A stretch of 50,327 bases of DNA, taken from contig CAOKAE010000012.1 of NCBI GenBank assembly GCA_948466335.1, forward strand, positions 1 to 50,327, given 5' to 3'. The position numbers and the translations under genes were made by a program. The notes below the pieces were generated by a model. It was not told where the DNA came from. It saw only the letters and a list, made by a program, of their open reading frames with translations, and did no database searches. Source of the DNA: an uncultured Coriobacteriia bacterium. GTDB taxonomy: Bacteria; Actinomycetota; Coriobacteriia; Coriobacteriales; QAMH01. The stretch's first letter is position 1, and every line of letters begins with the position of its first letter. Shown piece after piece: positions 32,218-41,100 of this stretch.

Positions 32218-32339
32218 GTGAAATCTAACTGGTGTCAGCACGAAATGACAGGACATGCGGTATCCGCTCTTGCTGTTCCACACGTTATTCGCTGATGCAC
32301 ATCTAACATATACCGGTACCATACGAAAACCGAACACCA

Positions 32340-32530
32340 TAGCTTTCGACACAAAGTCACTGCCTCTCCCCTACTTTGCGGGTACCGTCCCTCGACGGGT
32401 CTCTCCTCTCGCAAGGCGCCCACTGACATAGTCGCGATCCGCAGGCCCAAGGGCATAAGGATGTGTAGGCTCTCTGAGCGCATAAATCGCCCTCTCAGGG
32501 GCGTTTGCGTTTTGGAGTAGTACGGACTCG
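32340..32530 (-). ncRNA. Candidate structured RNA, family not recognised
   Basis: On the minus strand this begins with a nested hairpin (CGCA-AA-CGCCC-CTGAGA-GGGCG-ATTTA-TGCG). GCCC-TT-GGGC and ACCcGTC-GAGG-GACGGT stems follow, then a purine-rich GTAGGGGAGAGGC segment. Its composition differs from the AT-rich DNA beside it. The ORF that covers it (32235-32699) has no ribosome-binding site and an unlikely protein. It is not RNase P, SRP RNA or tmRNA by their hallmark sequences. Boundaries are guesses. Confidence 0.3.
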
Positions 32531-32606
32531 ATGGCAGGATACAGAACGGCTTACAGGGGCTCTGAGCACGTCGCGGTATTGGGACGTTGCGCTGCTTGAG
32601 ACGGAG

Positions 32607-32690
32607 GAGATTTCTCGACTCCGCAGCCTTCGGCTGCTCCGCTCGAAATGACAAGGGAGGGGCAATCGGCTGCTCCGCTCGAAATGACAT
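32607..32690. repeat. REP-like repeat with partial tandem copy
   Basis: GAGATTTCTCGACTCCGCAG, a GCAGCC-TTC-GGCTGC hairpin and CGCTCGAAATGACA (32607-32653), then a second GGCTGCTCCGCTCGAAATG ending near 32690. Same ends as the copy at 8467-8511. Confidence 0.65.
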
Positions 32691-32762
32691 TGGGGCCACA
32701 GCGCCTACGGGCGCGGGCGGTCATCTTTTTTCTGAGCGTCGCTCGGAGTCATGGGGGGCGAA

Positions 32763-35294
32763 TTACGCGCTGGTACTGGGGCGGTACTGGACGGCGTTCT
32801 CGGGCGAGAGCGGCTTGGAGAAGTAGTAGCCCTGGACGATGTCGCAGTCGAGCTCGTGGCAGATCTCGATCTGCCACTTCTTCTCGATGCCCACGACGAC
32901 GACCTTCTTGCCCAGACCTTGGGCGAGGCGCACGAGGTTCTCGAAGTTGTCATCGTTGCCGTCGACGAGGAAGGTGTCGACGAAGGCCTTGTCGATCTTC
33001 ACGAGCGCCGCCGGAACCGACATGACGTCGGAGAAGGAGGTGTAGCCGGCGCCGAACTTGTCCAGCGCGATGGTGACGCCGCCGTCAATGAGGCGCCTGA
33101 GCACGGTCTCCACCTTCTCGCTGTTGGCGCTGAAGAAGCCCTCGGTGATCTCGAGCTTGACGTAATCGGCCGGGATGTCGTTGGCGGCAAGTTCCTCGAG
33201 CAAGAACGCCACGAAGTCGTCATCGCGCATGAGGTGCGCCGTCGAGAAGTTAATCGAGATGGGGCGCAGGCGCTTGTTGCGCTTCTTCCACTTGGCGAGC
33301 TGCTCGATGGAGCGCTTCGCGACGATGCGGTCGATATCGACGATGAGGCCGTTCATCTCGGCCACCGGGATGAACTGCGAAGGCGGATACTCGTCGTTCT
33401 TGAGGCGCACAAGGGCCTCGTAGCCGGCCACGTCGTTGACCCTGAGGTCGATCTGGGGCTGGTAGTAGATGACGAAGTCCTCGTTATCCACGGCCCGGCG
33501 CAGTAGCGCCGTGATCTCGCGCGTGTCCTCCATCGCGTGGCGCATGTTGCTGTCGTAGAAGACGACGCTGTGGCCACCGCCAAACTCCCTGGCCTGGCGT
33601 ATGGCGTAGTCGGCACCGGCAATCATGTCATCGATGCTCATGCCCTGCTGACGGTTGGTCACGGCCATGCGCGTGTCGATCTCGACCGTCTCGTCCCCGA
33701 GGATGACCGGCTGGCGCAGCAGGTACTCGAGGAAGTCGATTTGCTGGCACCCGTGGGAAATCTCGGTCTCGAAGCCGAGGAAGAACTGCGCGTCGGCGGA
33801 GCGTACGAGAAACGCCTTCTCGAGCCCCTCCATGCGCTCGGTGACGGTACGTAGCACGCCCTCCCCCACCTCGCAACCGAAGGCGGCGACGATGTCGTCG
33901 TAGGCCACGATCTCGACTTCGACGAGGGCGCGGATGTCGTCGGCCTGGGAGGAGCGGGAGAATTCGGCAAGCCATTGCATATTCTGGTGACCCGTAAGGT
34001 CGTCACGGTAAACGCCCTGCTCAAGCTCCGCTTTCTGGGGAGCGGGAGCGGGAGCCGGCGTGGGAACGGGCCGCGCTATGCGGGTGGTGGCCGCACGGCC
34101 GAGGCGCAATGACGACACGAAGAAGACGGCGGCGAGTACCAATAACGCAACTGGTAGCGCAATAAGCCTGAACGTGTCGAAGCTAAGGTAGTTGCGGTTG
34201 ACGACGGAGCTTCCCGCAGGCAGGTCGGACGTGGACAGCCCGTGGGCGTTGAGGACCTGCTGGTCGAAGACGTAACCGAGCGTGCCGTCCTTCACGAGCT
34301 CGATTTCCGCCGGCTTCGTGCCGTTGAGCACGCGTATGGCGAGTTGGGCGGCCCGTTGGCCGTCGGATTCCGGGTCGAGGAAGGCCGAGCCCGCCACGCC
34401 GGCACCGACGCCGCCGATGGTGGCGCGGAAGACGGGGTAAGAACAGGCTCCCGTAATGTATGCGACCGTGTTGTCGAGGGTGTAGACGTTGCCGTATCGA
34501 TCGGTATTCGCATCGAGCAGGAAGACGATGGTATCGCTACCGGCACCCGCAACACTTGCCGCAAGCTCCTCGCGGGTGAGGTGGGACGCGTTCACGTAGC
34601 TCACGGCCATGCCCTCGAAGGACTTGATCGCCGTGTCGAACTGCGCGCGGTTGCCCACGCCCGCGGGCGTCTCGTCGATGATGACGGTGAAGCTCGTCGC
34701 GTCCGGCATGAGCCGCTGCGTCGCCTGCATCATGGAGCCCACGTAGCTCTGCTCGACCATGCCGGTCATGTACCCACTCGACATGGCGTAGCGGGCGTGG
34801 TTGAAGTCGTTGATGCCGAAGAAGACCACGGGGGTGCTGGGAAACATGGAGTCATGGTAGTTCTCGATGAAGTAAAGCGCCTCGTCATCGGCGCAGATCA
34901 CGGCCGCGTAGCGACCATGTTGCGCAACCTTTTGCCCAAGCTGGCTGACCCAGGCGTTGTAGGCATCGCTGCCCAGAGGCGCGTTGTAGGCGTCCATGTA
35001 CACGACGTCGACGTTGACCGAGCTGCGGTTCATCACGTCGAGCACGCCGTTGCGCGCAAGCGGCGTGTTCGCTTCGGACTCGTCGTAGGACATGACGAGG
35101 AGCACGTCGGCGACGGGCTGGGAGGCGTTCACGTACTGAACGGCGACCTGCTGGGTCCTCGAGTTGAACCCGAAGTTGAAGGCGAGTAGGAAGATGCCGA
35201 GCACCGCGCACACGCAGGCAAGGGCTATGAAGCCGATCCGTCTTGCACGGTACCGGTAACTCTGAAGCGCATTATGTCGCGTCCTCGTCGCCAT
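32763..35294 (-). CDS. Membrane sensor with ABC-substrate-binding-like domain and degenerate GGDEF-EAL
   Basis: An 843-residue protein. Membrane helix ~18-43; extracytoplasmic domain ~45-365 resembling ABC-type substrate-binding proteins (VADVLLVMSYDES...VVFFGINDF); second helix ~375-397; Pro/Ala linker; GGDEF-like domain ~425-580; EAL-like domain ~590-840. The GGDEF site reads ADAQF (500-504), so diguanylate cyclase activity is not expected. The EAL domain keeps E626, N682, E715, D745 and K766, but the second Asp of DDFGTGYSS is Lys746, and the Glu of the AEGVE motif is Val801. Phosphodiesterase activity is therefore doubtful, and c-di-GMP binding or protein signalling is more likely. Located between the pilus and adhesin operons on the opposite strand to the pili. 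Confidence 0.85.
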   Translation of the reverse strand: MATRTRHNALQSYRYRARRIGFIALACVCAVLGIFLLAFNFGFNSRTQQVAVQYVNASQPVADVLLVMSYDESEANTPLARNGVLDVMNRSSVNVDVVYMDAYNAPLGSDAYNAWVSQLGQKVAQHGRYAAVICADDEALYFIENYHDSMFPSTPVVFFGINDFNHARYAMSSGYMTGMVEQSYVGSMMQATQRLMPDATSFTVIIDETPAGVGNRAQFDTAIKSFEGMAVSYVNASHLTREELAASVAGAGSDTIVFLLDANTDRYGNVYTLDNTVAYITGACSYPVFRATIGGVGAGVAGSAFLDPESDGQRAAQLAIRVLNGTKPAEIELVKDGTLGYVFDQQVLNAHGLSTSDLPAGSSVVNRNYLSFDTFRLIALPVALLVLAAVFFVSSLRLGRAATTRIARPVPTPAPAPAPQKAELEQGVYRDDLTGHQNMQWLAEFSRSSQADDIRALVEVEIVAYDDIVAAFGCEVGEGVLRTVTERMEGLEKAFLVRSADAQFFLGFETEISHGCQQIDFLEYLLRQPVILGDETVEIDTRMAVTNRQQGMSIDDMIAGADYAIRQAREFGGGHSVVFYDSNMRHAMEDTREITALLRRAVDNEDFVIYYQPQIDLRVNDVAGYEALVRLKNDEYPPSQFIPVAEMNGLIVDIDRIVAKRSIEQLAKWKKRNKRLRPISINFSTAHLMRDDDFVAFLLEELAANDIPADYVKLEITEGFFSANSEKVETVLRRLIDGGVTIALDKFGAGYTSFSDVMSVPAALVKIDKAFVDTFLVDGNDDNFENLVRLAQGLGKKVVVVGIEKKWQIEICHELDCDIVQGYYFSKPLSPENAVQYRPSTSA

Positions 35295-35337
35295 GTTCCT
35301 ACATCTTCCTCCTTTCTAACCTCTACCCGTCAATAGC

Positions 35338-35421
35338 GAGACAAAGTGGTCAGGCCAATTTGTCTCATTTTTATCCTATACCTGTAAGTAGTGGGACAAA
35401 TTGGCCTGACCACTTTGTCTC
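35338..35421. repeat. Nested double palindrome with 27-base perfect arms
   Basis: Arms 35338-35364 and 35395-35421 are exact reverse complements, 30 bases apart. Each arm region is itself nearly palindromic (GAGACAAA ... TTTGTCTC around GTGGTCAGGCCAA), so two alternative folds exist: one long hairpin or two short ones. It lies between the adhesin operon end and the sensor gene start. Confidence 0.85.
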
Positions 35422-35442
35422 ATAAACAACAGGTGCCATAAA

Positions 35443-35478
35443 ATAAAGAGGGGCCCGCAATTGGGTCTCTCTTCTTAG
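35443..35478. terminator. Possible terminator after the adhesin operon
   Basis: AGAGGGGCCC-GCAATT-GGGTCTCTCT pairs fully with G-U on the plus strand and with two mismatches on the minus strand, where it is followed by TTTATTTTA. The minus-strand reading would end the 883-residue gene. Confidence 0.45.
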
Positions 35479-35512
35479 TCGTACCTATGCGCGCCGAGGT
35501 TACAGGAACCCC

Positions 35513-38164
35513 TTACTCTTCGGAGGAATCCTCGTCGTCATCCTCGGAGCCGTCTTTGCCAAAGCCAAAGAAGCGCGCGATCCTCTTGCGCAGGCGGAAG
35601 AAGAAGCCGCCCGCTCCTGCACCGGCACCTGCAGTTCCCGCTGCACCAGCACCTGCTGCACCAGCCGCTCCGGCGGCACCTGCAGCACCGGCGGCACCGG
35701 CCGCTCCAGCTGCACCCGCAGCCGCGGCACCGGCGGCGCCCGCTGCGGCAGCACCCGCTCCCGCGCCGGCGATGGACAGTCCCACGCCCACGACGCCCGC
35801 GACAGCCGCGACACCGACGCCCACAGCGGCGATGGTGCCGACGACCTTACCGGTGTCGGTGGCCATGAAATCGGCGATGCCGCCGAAAATGCCCTTGTCC
35901 TCGGCGCCGATGGTCTGGATCTCGTCAATGACGGGAACCTCGATGGTCGGCTCGACGGCCTCGGCGATCTCGGCCGCCTCGGCGGTCGGGATGTACGAGT
36001 TGCCACCGCGGCCACCGTAGGGCGTGTAGCCGTTGGCAGAACCGTTGAGGCTCGGATCAGCCGGCGGCGCAGGAGGCGTCGTGGGCTTCATCGGGTCGGT
36101 GACCGGGACGTTCGGGTTATCCGGATGCTCGTTGGGATTGGCGGCGGTGTCGAGCTCCCACATCGCGTAGAGCGTGGAGGAGGCACCGTCCTTGTCGGCC
36201 AGGACGCCGGCCTTGAGCAGCGCGGCAAGCGTCTCCTTGTCGGAGAGCGTGATGCCGCTGCCATCGGCCCTGGTGTTCCAGCCCTTGAACAGGTAACGCT
36301 CGCGCACGAGGGCGGCGGCCCTGGTCAGGATGTCCTCGCTGCCGTAGGTGACCGTCATCGGATTGAGCGTTCCGTAGCCGCCGTTGGCATCGTAGTTGAT
36401 CGTATAAGTATTAGCGGCGAAGACCGCCGTAAGGGTGATGTTGTGGAAGAGCGAGAGTCCGGTCTTCTCGTCCAGGTACTTGGACAGGCCCATGACAACC
36501 TCGGCCGTGAGCTTCTCGCGGTCGCGAATGGCCTCGGGCATGTCGGCCAGGGCACCGCTCAACTTCCAGGTCACGAAGTGATGGCCCACGGACGGATAGG
36601 CGGTGACGCCCGCGATGGTCTTGTCGGAGCTGCCCTTGACGAGGCCCTCGCCCGCGCTGACGGTCTGGGTCACCGTGGAGGTCTTGTCGCTGCTTCCGGA
36701 CTGCACCGTGCCGCCGGGCTCGACGGTGTAGATGATATCCACGAAGAGCTGCTTCCACTGGGCGTAAAGCTTCATCACATAGTTACTAGCGAGAATGCCC
36801 GTGCCGGAGATATGATCGCCGGCCTTGTAGGTCGTGCCGCTACCATCGGCCTTGGTGTTCCAACCCACGAACTCGTAGCCGAAGCGCTTGAAGCCCGGCT
36901 GGGCTATGGTGCCGCCATGGGCGACCGTCACCTGAGTAGCGGCGGTGCTTCCATCGTCGCCTCCATTGGGGAGGTAGTCGATGGTCCAGTCGCGCTCGAT
37001 GGCAGCGTCGATGATCCAACGCCACTCGATTCCGGGATACTCGCCGTCGCCATAGGGCATGCCATGGGACGAATTGCAGACGACTCCACTCGGCATGCCC
37101 TTGTCGTCAAGGACGATCGAGATGGCGTCGATCTTGTAGAGGTCGAAGATGTAGTACATGGTGCGATCCACGCCGTCGATCGTTTCCACGTACGGGACGA
37201 CGTTCCAATAGGCGTCGTCAGACGGGGACAACACGAGGCGCAGCTCAGAAGTATTGGTGCGCGCGAGATAATATTGACCAATCTGCAAAAGATAAAAACC
37301 GGCGTAGGAACCGTCGGAAATGGCAGTAAGAGACCAAAGGATGGTCTCTTCCATTTCCGGATTATAAAAACTGGTGATTTGATTTTCTTTTTCGCCCAAC
37401 CAGAAGTTGTCGTTTTTGTCCCACCGGATGAAGTACTCACCACTCTCCAGTGGGTGCGACACATCGTATAGCGTACCTGACGGAGCGTTGTTATCTTGAG
37501 ACGTCAGCGTGATAGCAGTGGCAGCAAAACTGCTGCTAGATGCGTATACATCACACTGTTCGTCAGAGTTGTCAGTGATAGGTGCGGGGCTCGCGTCGCG
37601 CTCCTCGGAAGGAGCGGCGGGCGCCTTGGACTCATCGGAATCCTCATCCTTGGGGCCACCGTTTTGCTCGCGGCCATCCTCGTCGAGGGTCGAATTCTCG
37701 TCGTTTTTCTCGGAGTCGGCATCGGTCGCCTCGGACGGATCGCTCTGCTCGGAATCGGCGTCGAAGGTCTCGCCCTCGGTCGCGTCCTCGTCGGCATCGG
37801 CATCCTGGGCATCGTCGCCCTCGATGGCGTCTGCAGCGTCCTCGTTCGTATTCACGTCCGTTGAAACGTTGTCTTTGCGCTGGTCGGCGTCCTCGAGAGC
37901 GCCATCCGGAGCAACTGCGGGGTCGGAATCTGCCACAAGCTCCGTATTCGCCTTCTGAGGTGCGGTGGCATCTTGGGCCTTATCCGAACCCATCTGGGTA
38001 TCGGAAACGGCTTCAGACGCCAAAATATCGCGTTGGTTTTGCGTGCCCTCGAAATCGGATGCAGACGCGAACGCGGGAGCGCCCAGAGCGAGCACCCCCA
38101 GACACAGCACCAGGGCCGCAGCGAGCAGCCCCAGTTTGCGCTGTATGTCACAAGCACGCGTCAT
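35513..38164 (-). CDS. Exported InlB-repeat protein with acidic linker and Gly/Ala-rich C-terminus
   Basis: An 883-residue surface protein. Signal peptide ~1-33 (APAFASA); acidic Ser/Glu/Asp-rich linker ~35-200; a domain ~205-375 with repeated Trp/Tyr motifs, loosely like ricin-type lectin repeats; then InlB B-type (Flg_new/Listeria-Bacteroides) repeats ~390-700, with hallmarks GYEFVGWNTKADGSGTTY and KLYAQW. Then a Pro/Thr spacer, an EIAEAVEPTIEVPVIDE stretch and a ~90-residue Gly/Ala segment with (GAA)n repeats. The end is basic (RLRKRIARFF) then acidic (DDDEDSSEE). The Gly/Ala part may be one or more membrane helices that anchor the protein. No LPXTG-like site. It starts in the TAATG overlap with the giant adhesin gene. 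DNA for ~205-300 is more AT-rich than the rest. Confidence 0.8.
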   Translation of the reverse strand: MTRACDIQRKLGLLAAALVLCLGVLALGAPAFASASDFEGTQNQRDILASEAVSDTQMGSDKAQDATAPQKANTELVADSDPAVAPDGALEDADQRKDNVSTDVNTNEDAADAIEGDDAQDADADEDATEGETFDADSEQSDPSEATDADSEKNDENSTLDEDGREQNGGPKDEDSDESKAPAAPSEERDASPAPITDNSDEQCDVYASSSSFAATAITLTSQDNNAPSGTLYDVSHPLESGEYFIRWDKNDNFWLGEKENQITSFYNPEMEETILWSLTAISDGSYAGFYLLQIGQYYLARTNTSELRLVLSPSDDAYWNVVPYVETIDGVDRTMYYIFDLYKIDAISIVLDDKGMPSGVVCNSSHGMPYGDGEYPGIEWRWIIDAAIERDWTIDYLPNGGDDGSTAATQVTVAHGGTIAQPGFKRFGYEFVGWNTKADGSGTTYKAGDHISGTGILASNYVMKLYAQWKQLFVDIIYTVEPGGTVQSGSSDKTSTVTQTVSAGEGLVKGSSDKTIAGVTAYPSVGHHFVTWKLSGALADMPEAIRDREKLTAEVVMGLSKYLDEKTGLSLFHNITLTAVFAANTYTINYDANGGYGTLNPMTVTYGSEDILTRAAALVRERYLFKGWNTRADGSGITLSDKETLAALLKAGVLADKDGASSTLYAMWELDTAANPNEHPDNPNVPVTDPMKPTTPPAPPADPSLNGSANGYTPYGGRGGNSYIPTAEAAEIAEAVEPTIEVPVIDEIQTIGAEDKGIFGGIADFMATDTGKVVGTIAAVGVGVAAVAGVVGVGLSIAGAGAGAAAAGAAGAAAAGAAGAAGAAGAAGAAGAAGAAGAGAAGTAGAGAGAGGFFFRLRKRIARFFGFGKDGSEDDDEDSSEE

Positions 38165-41100
38165 TAGTTCTCTTCCTCTTCCTCGCGGCGCCTGCGTGCG
38201 ACGAGCAGCAGGAGCAGCATGAGGGCGGCGATTCCGGCCAGGGCCTCGAGGCTCAGGGTCATGGCCTGGTCACCGGTGCGCGGCGGACCATCGACCACGT
38301 AGCTGCCCTCGAAGACCGGCGTGAGCTCGATCTCGCCCAGCACGGTGAGCTGGGACAGGTCGTCGACGTGACCCATGGTGACCTCACCGGTGTCGGCGTT
38401 GGTCATCTTGTAGTCCCAGCCGGCGAAGCTGTGGCCGTAGTCAGCCCAGGGGTTCAGGCCGTCGATGTAGGACTGCGGGATCTTCTCGCCCCAGACCACA
38501 TCGGTGTCGCCCACGTTCACGGAGCCGCCATCCTTGGGAGGCAGGACGTGCACGCCGTAGGAGTTGATGCCCCACTCGGCGTAGAGCTTCATACCCTCCT
38601 CGGGCATGACCAGACCGGTCTGGCCCAGGGCGTAGTGCGTACCCGTGCCGTCGGGCTTGGTATTCCAGCCCTTGAGCGTGTGGTGGTTCATACCGAAGTT
38701 CGAGCCACCGTCGAGGTTGAAGGTCAGGCCATGGGCCGTCGTGGTGGGATCGATGGAACCCCAGCCACCGTTGGCGTCGTAGATGACGCTCGCGTCGGCG
38801 TTGCGCTCGAAGCGGGCCATGTAGGTCGCAGCGTAGAGGCGGCCGTCGTTGGCGTGCTTGTCGATGGAGAGCTCGCTCTTGTCGTCGCGGAGCATCTTGA
38901 GCACGTTGGCGTAGGTGTTACCGGCCTGGGCCAGCATCTGCGCCTTCATCTCGGGGGTCACCAGGACCCACTCGACGAAGTGGTAGCCGGGCTTGGCGGT
39001 GGCCACGGAGTGCAGCTTGGTGCCCGCGGAGGAACCCTCGTCCACCGGCTGGAGCGTGACGGCGCTCACCTTGTCGACCACGCGGTCGATGGTGCCGTGC
39101 TCCTCGTTGGAGACGGTGTAGGTGATCTCGATCACGAGCTCCTTCCACTGAGCGTAGAGGACGATCTTCTTCTGCTCGTGCTTGGGATCGAGGTATTCGG
39201 AGACCTGCTTGTAGGTCATCGTGTTGTCAATCTGCAGACCCGTGCCGTCGGCCTTGGTGTTCCAGCCGGCGAACTCGTAGCCGTTGGGGGCCGCGTCGAG
39301 CTCGGCGTCGTTGCTCTTGTCGAAGCCGCCCTCGTTCCAACCGACGTTGTGCATGTTGAGCTTCTCCTCGACGTCGATCGGGGTGCGGTTGTCGGGCACG
39401 ACGGTCAGAACGTTGCCGTTCTTCTCGGGGTCGTTGTTGAGGTCGTAGATGACCTCGAAGTCGTTGGCGAGCGTCCACTGGGCGTAGAGCGTGATGCCCT
39501 TCTCGAGGACGGTCATGTCGTCGATGCCCGCACCGTAGATCCACGCGGCGATCTGCGCGTAGGTGGCGTCGGCGTCGAAGCTGTGGCCGGAGCCGTCAGC
39601 CTTGGTGTTCCAGCGGGCCGGCTTGTCGAGCAGGCGGTAGCCAACGCGGGTCGGCTCGGCCGTGGCCTTGGCGTCCGGCTTCTCGTTCCAGGTCAGACCA
39701 GTGATGATCTGGGCCAGCGTGCCCTCCTCACCATAATTAGTGGCGAGGTTGAGCTTGAAGTCGCTGATCGCGTTGTAGATGACCTTGAGGATGTTGCCCT
39801 CGGCCTTGGCGATCAGGCTCGGCATGGTGCCGGGGATGGTGTAGCCCATGGGACGGTGCGCCTTGACGATGGCCTCGCTCACGGTGTAGCGGGCGCCCTC
39901 GTAGACGACCTGGTCGGCCTCGGAGAAGTGCACGGTGTCGGGCAGCTTGACCTGCGTGCCACCATCGTTGGTGTAGAACTCGATGGTGACCGGGGCCCAC
40001 TTGACCCACACGGCGTACAGCACGATGGCGTTCTTGGAGGAGCTGTCATCGCGATCGCTGATGCCCAGGAGCGCGGCAAGCGTCTTGAGGTCGATGGTCG
40101 CACCCGGCGCGTACTTGGTGGGCGTGGCGCCACCGGCGGGACGGACCTCCCAGCCCATCCACTTGTAACCGGGCTTGTTGTACTTGTTGAGGGTCGCCGG
40201 GTCGCTCAGCGGCACGTTGCTCGTCCAGCCGAAGTTGTTCTTCGTCAGGATCTCGACGTAGTTGCTGTCGGCACCGTTGGTGTCGTCGGCCCAGATGACC
40301 TTGTAGTTGCGAGCCTTGAGCTTGGCGTAGAGCGTGATGGACATGATGGTGTCGCGCTCGACGCCATGGATGCCGCGGACCACGTTGCCATAGGTCATGG
40401 CAGCGGTGATGTCGTGCAGGTTGCCGGCGGCGTCCTTGTACTGCCAGCCATAGCCCTCGATCTCGTAACCGGTGATGCCGGAGACGGAGCCCGTGAAGGC
40501 GAGGTCGTTGGTGGTCCAGTACACGTTCTTGTCGCGCTTGCCGACGTTGATCGTCTTGCCGTCGAGCTCGACGACGTAGTTGATGACGTAGCCGGTCTTG
40601 GGCGCGTAGAAGATCTTCAGGACGATGGGCTCGCCGTTGGCACCCAGACCCGCGGTGCTGTAGACACCGAAGGGATCGCAGGAGCCGGCCACGTAAGCCC
40701 AGCCCGGGCAGCTCGGCATGGGCAGGGTGCCCGGCAGCGAGCTGGTCTGCGTACCAGAACCGGTGATGGTCAGGGTCGAGCCGTTGGGCTTGATGGTGAC
40801 GGTGGTGCCCTCGACGGTCGTGAACTTGTTGGGCCAGTTGGTGGGGATGGCCTCGGTGGTCACGACGAGCTTGCCGTTCTCGTCATAGCTGAGCTTGTAG
40901 ACGAGGATGGTGAACTCGACGTTCTTGGCCCAGATCGCGCGGACCTGGACGTTGGCGTAGGGCATCGTGAAGTGCGCGCCGCTGTTGGGCATCGCAACCT
41001 TCTTCTCGGTGCCGTCGGTCGGATCGGTCCAGACGGCCTCCCAGCCGGCGAGGCTCATGCCCGCGAGTGTGGCGCCCGGAACGTTGACGGTGACGGTGCC

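Larger units (their letters stand above)
30510..32762. other. 2.25-kb region of repeats and AT-rich DNA without a clear protein gene
   Basis: After the pilus terminator come the palindrome complex (30664-31003), an AT-rich island (~31050-32250) and a possible structured RNA with REP-like repeats. The island holds only short, stop-interrupted frames. It has a hairpin AGGCTTC/GAAGCCT near 31570 and a direct repeat centred on ATTCAGCAATGTG(T/C)TGCATTAT (31898-31919 and 32196-32217), whose upstream flanks are also similar. The island resembles inserted foreign DNA by composition. Confidence 0.6.

Noticed and set aside
32235-32699. 154-codon minus-strand frame over the possible structured RNA
   Set aside because: No ribosome-binding site; it reads through REP-like repeats, and the protein lacks family features.
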